NCBI RefSeq assembly: GCF_947242115.1
Contig: NC_074714.1
Coordinates: forward strand, 38,140,323-38,204,322
Source of the DNA: Biomphalaria glabrata
Taxonomy: Eukaryota > Mollusca > Gastropoda > Planorbidae
Reading direction: 5' to 3'
Length of the DNA stretch: 64,000 nt
The position numbers and the translations under genes were made by a program. Of this stretch, positions 21,201 to 37,858 are shown piece after piece; position 1 is the first letter of the stretch; each line of letters opens with the position of its first letter. The notes under the pieces were generated by a model. The model had not been told where the DNA came from. It saw only the letters and a program-made list of their open reading frames with translations, and searched no databases.

Positions 21201-23658
21201 AAAGAAATGAGAACTCAATGGAAGTTTGATAAAGAAAAAGAATTACTTCTAAGGTTAGGTTCAACTTTAAATGACACGGCTTAGTGTTGCATAGTAATAT
21301 TCCATTTTGTTGTGACCGTTTATATGCCACGACATTGCATCAGGTATTGTTTGTGTATTTTGGGTTCATAAGGAATTATCGTACAGCAAACACTGCGCAA
21401 TAATTAATAATGTTCATATATAAACAACACGATGACTCTTGATCCATAGAGATGATCAGTATCAACTAAGTTGTTTTATTCACACAAGTGTTTAATGTCA
21501 CTCTAGTGTATAATGTTACTAGTGTATTATGTCACACAAGTGTACTATATTCACACAAATATATTATATTCATGAATTCATATTAAATTTATTTAAGAGT
21601 ACTCCTTACTGAAAATAGTCAAACCACTGTTTAACAGTTGCAACTTCTTTCGACTGACCAACAGTGCACCCGTCCAGCATCCAACAGTAGAAGCCATCGT
21701 CACCTATCCAAGCATTCAACGGGATTTCCCAGAAACCCGAATATGAATCTTCAGGGCAAAACCAGTTGTCACACCTACAAATACATAGATTTACATAGAC
21801 TCTCATCAAATCAATATTTAGACTAATAGATTGATAGTTGCTGAATGAGTTGCGAGTTTTATACATGTACAGATTAAACTTAAATAATATACAATTTCGA
21901 ATGAAGTGCTCCACACATATTTACTCCTCCACTGTTTTGATGTCCTTCATTGATGGAGAGTTTGTGTCTTTTTATCTGTTCAGGTTGACTCGTTTAGAGA
22001 CATCATCTAAATCTACCTTCAAAATCAATAGCTTTATGTTGACTAGTGTCACTTTTGATACTTCTGATACATATCCAAGAAATTTATTATTACTAAAAAA
22101 AAGTACCATTTCAGACCTTGAGCACTATATGACAGATGATGTAACGGTTATCTGTTTCTATGGCAAACGGTTGACCATAATGTCATGTGGCCAAGGCTAT
22201 TATTTTACTTTACCAACGTAATGTCAGGTACCCATTAAAATTGGGTTGACTCAAAGCGTTTTATATCTTTAAAAAATTGTCATAAACTAACCGAGGCAAG
22301 GACTTGAGCACTTCCAAACATAAAGACAAACTATTTTGAAACCATCAACATGTTACTGAATCTTAACCTCTCTCTTTTTGGGGCGGGGTTGGTGAGTAGT
22401 AGAGCGCTTGGTTTGAGAACCTAGGAATCTCGGGTTCGAATCTCGTTGAAACCTGGGTATTTAAACTTGAGGATTGTTTGGACACCCAGCTCTAATGGAA
22501 AGTAAAGGCTATCGTTGTGCTGGCCACATGACACCCTCGTCAACCGTCCTCCACAGAATCAGATGCCCTTTACATAATCAACCCTATGGATCGCAAGGCC
22601 TGAAAAGGGAACTAACTACTTTTTTGTTTTACCCCTCTGTATTCCTATAATTCAAAGTGTATGGCCAGATGGGCTTCTTTGTTCTGTAAAGACTTGTAGA
22701 GACCAATGAAGAATCGTACAGAAACCCGAGGTCCTTCAGGACTTTGTACTGAGTTTCTTCTGCCACACGCAGATACGGGGCGCGAAATCCAATGATGGAG
22801 TTGACCAGTTGAGAATCCCCGATCTCTTCCAGCAGCTTCTTACGCATACCATCGATCTGGAGAGAGGAAAGTACAACAACATGAACAGAATAATAACAGT
22901 ACATTAAGTTTCGCAAGGTTGTCATTGCCGGAAGTGGTAATCGATATAAGCACTACACTACCTATAGAATGTTCCATGATGGCATGCGACTCAAATCGAG
23001 GCCAATCGCTATAGTAGACCTCAATACTGACCTCGACGTCACAACTTGTGGGCTGTTTAGATCAAAAGCTAGTTGCCACGTCGTACAGACCCGTTACACA
23101 CATAGCAGTACACAAATAGTAGGCAATGCACAGATAGCAGACAATGTACCATTTGCAGTGCACACATAGCAGTGTGCATATATAGCAAACAATGCACCTT
23201 ATGAAGTGCACACATAGCAGGGAATTCACCAATTGTAGTGCACAAAGAGCAGTCAGTGCACACAAACCAGATAGTGTACCCTTTGCAGTGTAGGCCTACA
23301 TATAGCAGTAAATGCACCTTTGCAGTGCACACATAGCTGTTAGTGCACATTGTCAAGTAATGCTATCAGGTTCCAAGAAAATCGTAACGTAAGGTATTTG
23401 AGTGCATCGGAAATGGCTGAGGTGATGAGTTTAAAAAAAATGAGAAGATTAATGATTGCAGCGTGATATTAGGAAAATAATGAGTTTGAGATTCTAGATC
23501 AGTCATCCGTTAGTAGTCACGGCATTAAAATAAAAAAAAAAATAAAAATAGGTGCCGGTACTCAGTGATTAGGTGTAATAAGTAATTAAGTAATACTTTT
23601 TTCCCCACATTGAAAAAGGTGCCGTACGCCGTACCGGTGCGTACCCTCACAAAAAGCC

Positions 23659-23729
<71 letters not shown>

Positions 23730-26700
23730 ATGATTAAAATACAACACCGCTTCGGTACAAAAATTTATTTTTTAAATGCAATATTTACCGCTTCAATTGT
23801 GGGTATGTAGTCATCTTCACTTGATCCGACAGGCAACGAATGAGCAAGAGTGTGACCTGCGATTTCATTCCCGGCATCCCACAAAGTCTTTACTAGCGAA
23901 ATGTCCCCGGCGTCCAGAGAAACAAAAAGTGTTGTTCTGAATTTAGATCAAAAAGTGTTCACAAAATATTAGTCTACAGATGTAAAACATTTTGATCAAT
24001 GTTTCAGATGAATATTTGGATATAACTCATCAATTATATCGTAATTTTAGGGGCAAGCAATTTATGGTAAACACTTTTTTTTAACAAATAGAAGCCCAGA
24101 TGCTGAATATAGGTAGTTATGCAGCTCTTCAAATGTTATTGTTTTTGTTTTATGAAAAGATTTAGTAAATGAGTAAATTATCACAGGATCACAAAGACCT
24201 CACAGGGAGCAGTACTAGGGGAATGAAGGAAAGGCAGACAAATATAGAGATGGGAGGGTAACGTCAAAGAATGAAAGAGACACTAATACTGGCAAAAGTC
24301 AGAGAAGAGTGGAGAGAGACGGTCCACAGTGCATGTGTTGTACTCCAACGGGTCCAACACACTAAAAGGCGGGTGAAGTTGATTATCATCATCATCATCA
24401 TCAAACTCCTCTCTTGCTAAAGCCGTGGACAGAAACCCTACTGTATTGCGTAGTGCATGCATGTGAATCAAAATTTGGCCATAGCCGTGAGAAATATGAG
24501 CCAACGGGGCAGTGGCCTGTCCTGCACTGTGCTATAATAGCTTGCTCAGGCCTGGACAGCCTCCACCACGGGGAAAAGCGGTCAGGGCGCCTCATGCGCT
24601 TCCAGACTCCGCGGTCTTTTTGGGACTTGTCCCAGCACTCAAACCACTTTTCCATTTCTGTTTTTTTTTAAATTATAGCCAGAGCATGGTGATTATCAAA
24701 AACTTATGGCATATCATTAGGATCTATTTCACTTACTTAAGACCACATCCGTTGGGATTGTACAGGTTGTAATCGTTGTCTACAAAAAATGGTCGAAACT
24801 GCGAGTTATATCTGTCATGGTTGATTGAGTCGTCGAAGGTGATGGCCACGAACATAGGTAAAGCGGACCTGGAAATGTTTGGGGAGCCTCCATGGCAGAA
24901 GCAGTCTGGAAGCTTGCAGTTGTAAGTATTACAGTCCTCTGTTGGAAGGGGTTCTGGTTCTCCTAATAGAATTCCAGTTACACTTGTTATGTATGGATAG
25001 TAACAGAAATAGTGTTATTATTGAAGAGATATTGGTCAATATTTAGTTGGCAAATGAGACTAAATGTATCAAATATGCTACAGATGGTTCACTTAGTGAA
25101 TTACATCAAGCTATCATGTCTGATCAAATGGACACTTCATTAGTTACAAATAAAGCTGTCTGTCTGATAAAACGTTTGTACACGTTATTTCTTTAGTTTG
25201 TACACGTTATTTCTCTCTCCGGGTAACATTGGTCCACCCCACCTGACGTTCGTACCTCGTGTATTAGGGTAACATTGGTCCACCCCACCTGAAGTTCGTA
25301 CCTCGTGTATTAGGGTACCCATCCAGACTGTAACAGATGGAAGTATTGGAGAGCCGTGAATTCCCTTGATGTTGGTTCGACCTGGGGACCAACAAAATAT
25401 TGATTCAGACAACTTTATGTGCGTTGTATCGGATTTGAGAGGTGCTCGATGTTGCCAATGAACGAGAGAGAGAGAGAGAGAGAGAGGGAGGGGGGGAGAG
25501 TGAGAGAGAGAGAAAAGTAGATAGAGGGAGAGGCAGGGAGAGAAGGATGAAAAAGATGAAAAGTTGAAGACAGAGACCGAGACAAAGATAATGAACAATA
25601 AATTTAGTAGAGACAAAAGTAGATGTAAGACAGGTATATTCACCGTATTGACCTTATCATTTTCCCAAAACAGTTTGTGCACAACATTTTGTTTTGTGAC
25701 GTAAATATTTCATTTGAATATTTTTTTGTTTTGATACGTAAAAATTATCAGAACTCCCCATCTCTAACCTTTAGTAACAAACGGTAACAAATTTGTATAA
25801 CCACCCTTAGTAACAAACTGTAACAAATTTGTATAAACACCCTTAGTAACAAACCGTAACAAATTTGTATAAACACCCTTAGTAACAAACCGTAACAAAT
25901 TTGTATAAACACCCTTAGTAACAAACCGTAACAAACATGTATAAACACCCTTAGTAACAAACCATAACAAATTTGTATAAACACCCTTAGTAACAAACCG
26001 TTACAAATTTGTATAAACACCCTTAGTAACAAACCGTAACAAATTTGTATAAACACCCTTAGTAACAAACCGTAACAAATTTGTATAAACACCCTTAGTA
26101 ACAAACCGTAACAAATTTGTATAAACACCCTTAGTAACAAACCGTAACAAATTTGTATAAACACCCTTAGTAACAAACCGTAACAAATTTGTATAAACAC
26201 CCTTCGCCCCTCAGCCGTTACGTAAAATCAAAACGTTCCTTAAGACAATTCTTCTTTCAAAGAGTTAAATCACTTGCCTATACAGTTACTCAAATGTTAA
26301 CATGAATTCTAGTACACTCAAGGTTTACCCTTCAAACTTGTAGCATTTCCTAGATAGCAAATGTCCATTAACACACGCTACACAAGGGATGCCTTCATCT
26401 GTAGCACTATCTTTGAAAGTTTGAGAGCCACACTCCTCTTGCCCGTGATGGAGCTTTTGAGAACCCTTACTTGTTGAGCTTCTGAGACAGTCATCATAGT
26501 TGGAAGCTACCTCCGTAGACACTAGCATTAGTAACACGACAATCAGTTTAATGTAGCTCTGTACAATGTTTCCTGTACAGGATCATGAAAATAAAAATAA
26601 AAAGTGTTGCGAAGACTGACCACTTGTTACCACATCACATGTCTTCAGTCAGGCCTACTATAACGGTTGATCTCGGATGATGTCCCAAGTCCCAGGTCTA

Positions 26701-27845
26701 TAAAGTTCTCCTAAATGGCATTGACCTACGTCTGACTACCAAGTCCAGCAACTAGTCTGTTCATGTGGCTTAGATATTGATCACGGTGAAACCATTTATA
26801 CTGACAGAGGAAGAGAGCTTAATACTTGACGCCTTTAGAGAGATCTTAGTCAGACGGACCTCGTCAGCCCAAAAAGGCAACTCATCTAGGAAAGGGGTAC
26901 CCTGATTCCAAATCTCCATTGTCTAGTGATGCTAAGTCTTCAGCCTATCAACTAGATCTATGATGTATCCCCTCAGACAGCTCCAGTGACATTGATGTCA
27001 CAAGCAAGGTAAACCATGCTCCTATTGTTTAAAGCCCAGGTATGTGTCCTTGAGTAGGTACAAGGCAAAGGGCAGAAAGGAATGGAAAAAGACGGTTGAC
27101 AGATCTTTTGTGGTGCCCCAACGGTCCAACAGACTAAACGATATGCCGGTGAAGAAATATGACTTATTTTGATTGTGATAGACCGAGTAGTCTTGGACTC
27201 GAGGGAATGCCCCACATTATAACACGCCTTCCACCCGTCAACCACACTTACATTCAAAAGGAAGCAATGACATCATGAGGGGAGGGGCAGAGGGTGGGCA
27301 GAAGATGAGCAGTGTTTCTTTTGTTTCACAAAAATTTTGCACACAATTGGATAATTTTGTACATCCTAGTAATGGTGAGGTGGTCTGATTGGTGGAAGTA
27401 AAAAAGATGGGTAAGGGGGTGGGAAAGGAAAAAGACTGGGGAAAAATGGTTGTAAAATCAAAGCGGGAAATGAAAGGAGAGAGGGAAGAAGAACTGGACA
27501 GTGGCTTGGGTATGGAGTGAAACAATAACTAGACCATCTTTCTGCAAGTTTTATAGGGGAGGTTTAAAAAGTCGGAGAGTTAAAGAAACAAAATGCAGTG
27601 TGTGTGTGTGTGTAGTTGGGGGGGGGGTAATAGAGCAAGAAAACTGGAGGCTATAGACAATAAATTTGACTTATGGATTTTGTTTTTAATATCGATGTGT
27701 TTTTTTTTTAGTGAGTAGGCCATCAAATAAAATAGGTGCCAACAGTACACATAATCATTCTATTTAAACTGACTAGTACTAAAACTGAACAAAGGAATGG
27801 CTTACCTATGAATAAATATTGTCCACAATATGTGATGATGCTCAT
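18270..27845 (-). CDS. CDL2: secreted chitin deacetylase-like protein (CE4), 8 coding exons, 450 aa
   Basis: Exons in transcript order: 27845-27806, 26572-26329, 25381-25302, 24962-24737, 23936-23789, 22856-22633, 21774-21610, 18495-18270. Phases match CDL1 junction for junction and the total is 1353 bases. A hydrophobic signal segment (about residues 22-34) leads into a Cys-rich chitin-binding-like region. Then come the Cys cluster ending C-F-C at 144, TFDD (163-166), HTLAH (225-229), GFRAPY (269-274), GFWEIP and SFYTH, and the end W-G-C. All catalytic positions known for CE4 are kept, so an active enzyme is expected. Its last intron is the longest because it carries a 1.7 kb hAT-like element. 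A poly(A) signal lies about 50 bases past the stop. The short first exon is inferred from phase and a good donor; the rest is firm. Confidence 0.88.
19107..20809 (+). mobile_element. hAT-like non-autonomous DNA element, copy 1 (1.70 kb)
   Basis: Ends are inverted repeats: CATGGGCGTAGCCAGG at the left and its complement CCTGGCTACGCCCATG at the right. A perfect 8-bp target duplication (CTGTGTGA) flanks it, the hAT hallmark. The interior has about eight diverged ~100-bp units built on GGGGTTTTGAGTTTAAA...AAGCAAATTACAC, plus a LINE-derived stretch at 20240-20480 (see findings). No transposase was seen. It fills most of CDL2 intron 7. A second copy, inverted, is at 61389-63132. Confidence 0.85.
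21000..21200 (+). repeat. dispersed repeat R3 (CDL2 intron 7)
   Basis: Copy with AATAATTGTACCAAATTTCA, CTTGTTCCGAGATTGAGTG and GAGAAATAACGTGTACAAC. Confidence 0.6.
22095..22260 (-). repeat. SINE family 1 body without head
   Basis: Minus-strand body with TAATGGGTACCTGACATTA and the GGTCTGAAATGGTAC tail. Lies tail-outward beside the opposite-facing copy at 22380. Confidence 0.65.
22380..22625 (+). repeat. SINE family 1
   Basis: Head GAGTAGTAGAGCGCTTGG, box B CGGGTTCGAATCTCG, body CAGCTCTAATGG and GTGCTGGCCACATGACAC, tail GGATCGCAAGGCCTGAAAAGG. It ends about 10 bases from the donor of CDL2 exon 6. Confidence 0.8.
22975..23100. repeat. repeat R5 copy (CDL2 intron 5)
   Basis: Partner of 14035-14165; shares the GACGTC-ACAACTTGTGGGC and GTTGCCACGTC blocks in order. 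Confidence 0.5.
23100..23365. repeat. degenerate tandem repeat GCACACATAGCAG
   Basis: About ten loose units of GTGCACACATAGCAG and AATGCACC(T/A)TTTGCA with spacing near 24-38 bases. Confidence 0.6.
23661..23724. repeat. (AT)n microsatellite
   Basis: About 32 uninterrupted AT units, 65 bases from the donor of CDL2 exon 5. Confidence 0.95.
24200..24400 (+). mobile_element. LINE 3' fragment (family LC) with ATC tail
   Basis: Degraded C-terminal coding (G-R-Q-T-N, V-R-E-E-W-R-E-T-V), then TGTTGTACTCCAACGGGTCCAA and a (ATC)n run. Same layout as 15595-15800. Confidence 0.6.
24405..24660 (-). mobile_element. LINE fragment with RNase H-like end
   Basis: The minus-strand frame reads W-R-L-S-R-P-E-Q-A-I-I-A-Q, then R-T-G-H-C-P-V-G-S-Y and R-L-W-P. 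This is the usual R-x-x-Q-x4-R-T-G-H end of RNase H domains in LINE polyproteins, though the following Cys-rich part is degraded. Confidence 0.6.
25220..25315. repeat. 46-bp tandem duplication over the CDL2 exon 3 donor
   Basis: Two head-to-tail copies of TACCCTAATACACGAGGTAC-GAAC(T/G)TCAGG-TGGGGTGGACCAATGT on the minus strand, with one difference visible. The first is half exon, half intron; the second is wholly intronic. Confidence 0.85.
25302..25381 (-). CDS. CDL2 exon 3 (end of chitin-binding-like domain)
   Basis: An 80-base exon, acceptor GTCCCCAG, donor CGAG/GTACGA, phase 2 in and phase 1 out. It encodes I-C-Y-S-L-D-G-Y-P near its end, aligned with CDL1 exon 3. The exon end plus donor is part of a 46-bp tandem duplication, so a second, equally good donor lies at 25256. 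Using it would shift the frame, because 46 is not a multiple of three. Confidence 0.75.
25460..25515. repeat. (GA)n-rich microsatellite
   Basis: GA dinucleotides with G-run interruptions. On the minus strand it is a long CT tract about 80-130 bases upstream of the exon 3 acceptor. Confidence 0.8.
25765..26205. repeat. 36-bp minisatellite, 12 copies (CDL2 intron 2)
   Basis: Unit CCCTTAGTAACAAACCGTAA plus CAAATTTGTATAAACA. Unit length is a multiple of three, so open frames span it; not coding. Confidence 0.92.
27055..27165 (+). mobile_element. LINE 3' tail (family LC)
   Basis: GGGCAGAAAGGAATGGAAAA, then TTGTGGTGCCCCAACGGTCC, aligned with the end of 15595-15800. Lies in CDL2 intron 1, whose remaining sequence (27165-27805) is purine-rich and unrecognised. 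Confidence 0.55.
27806..27845 (-). CDS. CDL2 exon 1 (short N-terminal exon with start codon)
   Basis: The ATG at 27845 opens 13 codons (MSIITYCGQY...) and ends in phase 1 at donor ATAG/GTAAGC. It joins the acceptor TACAG at 26573 to read through N-I-V-Q-S-Y-I-K into the signal segment. The codons from that acceptor to the hydrophobic core equal in number those from the CDL1 exon 2 acceptor, which supports the junction. No cDNA evidence is available, and another upstream exon of the same phase is possible. Confidence 0.5.
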
Positions 27846-28329
27846 GGCACAAAAGTGGAATCCAAACTTGTCGGGATAGTCTTGAAAAATCAATGAATAA
27901 ACTTGAATTTATCTCTGACTTTTATTTAGTTCATTAATTTAACAAACATGTCATCTTTTCTCTAAGATTGAATACAAACTATATGCCATACAAATAGTGA
28001 TTTAATACACGCAAATTGTTTCAATAACTAATCCGAAAAAATGAACACCTACACATAGGGCTAAGGTTCGACAACTCACCAAACACACCTTAGGAGGAAA
28101 AAAAAACAAGTCCCTGTTGTGTCGACATTGCACTTGTTTGACTGGACTCATAAAACAATAGCGACCACCCAGAGAGTCAGTCGTTAAAGTCAAAGTTCAT
28201 CTGTCAACTTATTAGTGACACATCCATCATTGGTAATAAGATTTTCAAATAGTGTTTGCTGTGATTGTTGATTGAAAGAAAGCCATGCAATTCAGCCATT
28301 TTTGTTTCACAGACCAATGCCCAAATAGT

Positions 28330-28500
28330 GTTTCTTCCCTAGTGTTATTAGAGAATGGAATGGGTTGCCTAACTAGGACAGGAAAACTAACGACTTGACA
28401 GATTAACATGCCCAACTACATTGACACAGAGATACGCATAGAACTTAATTATTTTCTATTTTGAAGTAGCGACTTTAATTTATAAGATAAGATAAGATTA
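28330..28500 (+). mobile_element. LINE 3' end (family LA)
   Basis: TTCTTCCCTAGTGTTATTAG, GAATGGAATGGGTTGCCTAA, then TTTTGAAGTAGCGACT and a (TAAGA)n tail. This matches the complement of 4240-4440. Confidence 0.75.
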
Positions 28501-28554
28501 TCTTGACATTATTTCTCTCATTCTGCATTAGAAATAAGAACGTTTTTATTACCT

Positions 28555-28665
28555 ATTTTAAGAAAGCTTCTATTATCTCCTCCTGTCTGTGTGGTAAAAA
28601 GTTTTTTACACGTTATTTCTCGGATCAAGTTGAAACTTCGCACAATTATTCATTAGCATAGACTA
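28555..28665 (-). repeat. dispersed repeat R3
   Basis: Minus-strand copy: CACGTTATTTCTCGGATCAAG, GCACAATTATTCATTAGC. Followed by a CTAGCTCTAGTTCTAG-rich patch to 28745. Confidence 0.6.
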
Positions 28666-28995
28666 GATTCTAGCTCTAGTTCTAGCTCTAGACCTAAATC
28701 TAGTTCTAAATCTAGCTAGATCTACTTCTAGCTCTAGATCTAGTTTGTATGACAAATTTTTATTTGCGATGAGAAAGTCTTAATTTGTGTGACCCATTAA
28801 GACTAAGTTATTTCTAGCTCACTACCTAAAGTAGGTCAATTTTTGTGTGTGTGTGTGACCTATTTATCTAATTTTGTAAGAAGAATAAAGCTTTTTTGGT
28901 TTCTTTTCACATGTGGCATTTTATTAATTTTGAATGTATGGAAAAGGTTTATTATTATTATTTAAAAAAAATAAGTCTACGCTAAATGAATATAT

Positions 28996-29215
28996 GGAGG
29001 CGCGGTGGCTGAATGGTAAAGCGATTGGCTTCCGAACTGGAGTCCTGGGTTCGAATCCTGCTGAAGACTGGGATATTTACAAATGGGATCTTCAGGGCGT
29101 CTCTGAGTCCACCCAGCTCTAATGGGTACCTGTTAAAAGAGGGGGAAAAGTAAGGGTGGTTGGTCATTATGTTGGTCACACGACACCCTCGTTAACCGTG
29201 AACCATGGATCACTA
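28996..29215 (+). repeat. SINE family 1, joined to SINE 2
   Basis: Head GGCGCGGTGGCTGAATGG, box B GGGTTCGAATCCTGC, body CCACCCAGCTCTAATGGGT, ending at GTTAACCGTGAACCATGG. At this point SINE family 2 sequence takes over without a gap. Confidence 0.85.
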
Positions 29216-29320
29216 GGGTCCCGGGTTTATACCCTGCCAGCTGCTTTCCCCAGTCGTAGATTATCTTTAGCTTTGAAGGAACATTCAAAACATGTAAAAC
29301 ATTTTGCCATCTATAGTTTG
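29205..29320 (+). repeat. SINE family 2, 3' part
   Basis: GGGTCCCGGGTTTATACCCTG, then GAAGGAACATTCAAAACATG; lacks the box A end. Confidence 0.7.
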
Positions 29321-31004
29321 GAGCATGACGGAAGTTGCGAAGAACATTTCAATGACATGGAAATTGCATACAACTAAATTTCGCTTAAAAGGACATTGCA
29401 TAAAACAAAATTTTGCATACAAAGACATTGCTAACAACAAAATGTTTTCTATCCCTATTATTATGCACAGGGCTTGTTTAATAGAGTCTTTAGCCTCTCA
29501 AGCCGTCACTTAAATGGAATTTGACGAGAATAATGATGATAATGATTATGATAATGATGATGAAGACTATTATTGCTATTTTTTTTGGCAATGAAAGTTG
29601 TGTTCTTTTCAATGCCGCTGTGCTGGTTAAGACGTATCTAAAAGTTGCTACGAATTTAAAATTTAGAAGGGACACCGGAGAAAGATGAAAGAAAAATTAA
29701 AGACAAATGGCCACGAATAACTTTCAAGCTGACGCTATTGGATTCCTCAGGTGTGACCAGAAGACAGCTGAATTATGCAAAGATAGTACATATATATATA
29801 TAGATAAATATAGGCAGCATTAGGGACCAAATTTTTAGTAAGAAAAAAAAAGATGTATCAAATATAGCGAAAATTTGGGAGAGTCTTGACCATGTCACGA
29901 ACCAGGGTCTCACTTTCTTTCATTAAAATGTTATTCGCCCCCCCCCCAGGTAGAAGAAAGTTTTAACTAAATCGTGATTCTTTCATTATGCTAGCAAACT
30001 TTAGTGTAGTACATTAGACTTAGGGCGTCAAGTAAGACTTTAAAAAAAAAGGCTTTACTTACGTTTTAGTTCTCATGTTAGACTGTGTTTGTGTATGTGT
30101 TTGAGAAAAAGAAAGAAATACTGTCGTTTATTCTTCTTTTTTGTTTTTTAAATTCCATTTTTCTTTGGTTGTCTTGGGATATGCAAAGTTGGATAATCTG
30201 ACACCAGTGTAACAAGGTGGACCGCTGACTTTTATTATTCATGTATTTATTATAAAAGTAAGTGTTGTTCTCTTGATCTGATTGAAATATATTGTCCTAC
30301 TTCTGGCCTCTACGTGTGGCTCAGGTAAGCTATTATGTCCGGCGGAGCTGTTACCACTGACAGGGAAAGGGGATAGGAGAGTAACTAGGGCCTAAACCAG
30401 TAAGTTTCGAACAGGAGTTGCTCGTTAGCTTTGGATGGTGTTACGCGCTTTCGCGTATTGCATTATGTAGATAAGTCAAATGGAGGTAACACTCAAATAA
30501 GGAACTCCAAGAACACAGGCGAAAGGCCAACACTAGAACCCAACGCTGATAGTAAATGGCGAACAAGACGTTTGATAATAACGAAGGGAACAATCGGATG
30601 TCGTCAAGCTAAATCTCTACTTCCATAAAAACTGCCTCTCTCTACAGCTATCAAAAGTTATCTGTTTACTTTTCGCTATTCTCCCCAAAATCCTCGTCTT
30701 GTGTTTACTAGTCGCTGCATTTTCTCTAAGTCACAACTTTCCCTTTCTGTGAAAGAAATAACTTATTCCGAATCCGGCGAATCGTGCCCTAACACTGGCT
30801 AGCCACATAGAAGTAAAACTCTGAATCCAAATCTTTTCTGCCTTCGGCTATACCAAAACATGAGAAAGGCTTTTGGAGTCAACCCTTTAAAAAATGATTT
30901 GTTGTACCTAACAAAACATGAGTTGCTGCTAATTATTTATTTTGTTTGGTGTAAAAAAAAAGGGAAATAATGGTTATTGAGAGACGTGGCTATATATATG
31001 GAGT

Positions 31005-31150
31005 TATTTCCATTAATATATATGTAGACGTTTTTTCTCCCACTTCCCATTCTCGGATCAAGTTGAAATTTTGCATAACTATTTATTGTCAACAACAATT
31101 CGTGAATCAATAAATTTTTTTTTAACCAATTAGTTCATCAACTAGTTGTT
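31005..31150 (-). repeat. dispersed repeat R3
   Basis: CCCATTCTCGGATCAAGTTG and GCATAACTATTTATTGTC on the plus strand. The stretches 29320-31005 and 31150-31900 are otherwise AT-rich; the GC-richer block 30300-30800 is noted in findings. Confidence 0.65.
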
Positions 31151-31747
31151 ATATAACTTTATTTTAGAAAGGGAGCTTATATTGCAGTCATTTTATGGTT
31201 ATTCTCATAGATACGCTTTTTTTTTTAAAGATTTAAAAAAATATTTTACTTGTTTGTATAGTGTAGTGTATGTTTTACTTTCACTTTTTCATGTATATAA
31301 TTTTTATTTGACTATCTCCGGTGAAGTTAGATCAATAATGTCAACAAATTAAGTCTGACTAAAAGGAAACGTATGAACAATGATCGACATGTTGAAGTTT
31401 ACATCGAGGCCTATCAGCCGCCTAACAAAGCTCATTTAGGATTACGTTTAAAATCCGAGGCTATAGCAGATCTAAAAATAAATACAGGACACTACAATGG
31501 ATACATTTACTCTCTGACAACTTCAGAAGTAGAGTATCACGTGGTCTGGCCAAGTTTGTAGGCTCGTCTGCTGTCCTAAAGTTTATCCTAGTTCCTGTTA
31601 CTTGACTTAAAAAACAACTACAAATAAAACAATACAAATTGACATGTATTTTTTTTTTTGTCTTTTCCCTTTTTTTGAAATTTAGTACAAGATTTTAATT
31701 TTCTTATTTTAGCTTTTTCTGGACATTTATGTTGTTTTGTGGGCAAC

Positions 31748-31753
31748 TTTATT
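31748..31753 (-). terminator. possible poly(A) signal of CDL3
   Basis: AATAAA on the minus strand about 185 bases past the CDL3 stop. No nearer hexamer was seen. For CDL1 I found no AATAAA in the first 80 bases past the stop. Confidence 0.35.
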
Positions 31754-31937
31754 GGCACATTCTGAATAAAACTAAATTAGCAAACTTTTTAAATACAACT
31801 TTTCTTGGATTTTAATTACATTTTAAAGTCGTGGGATGTAGGTTCATTTCTTTGTATGTCTCCTTTAGAAGCAGCTATTTCAACCCTTAACCCTTTTTAC
31901 AAATTGAGTAAGTCTGTTTAGAATTTAATGATTTCAA

Positions 31938-37725
<5,788 letters not shown>

Positions 37726-37858
37726 GGTCACCCAAGCTGGACAGCAGAGATATACAAAAAACTGTTTAAATATTTGTTAAACATAGATTTCTAGACTAGG
37801 CATATCAAAATGTTCAAGTTTTAAAAAGGAAAAAAGAGAACATAAGAGAAAAATAATC

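Noticed and set aside
24405-24660. Host gene on either strand
   Set aside because: The minus-strand residues match an RNase H end of a LINE and the region is flanked by LINE tail sequence.
25185-25682. 165-codon minus-strand frame over CDL2 exon 3
   Set aside because: It is in the wrong frame for exon 3 and includes CT-repeat translation; phase and similarity to CDL1 select the other frame.
25748-26200. 150-codon open frame
   Set aside because: Translation of the 36-bp minisatellite in CDL2 intron 2.
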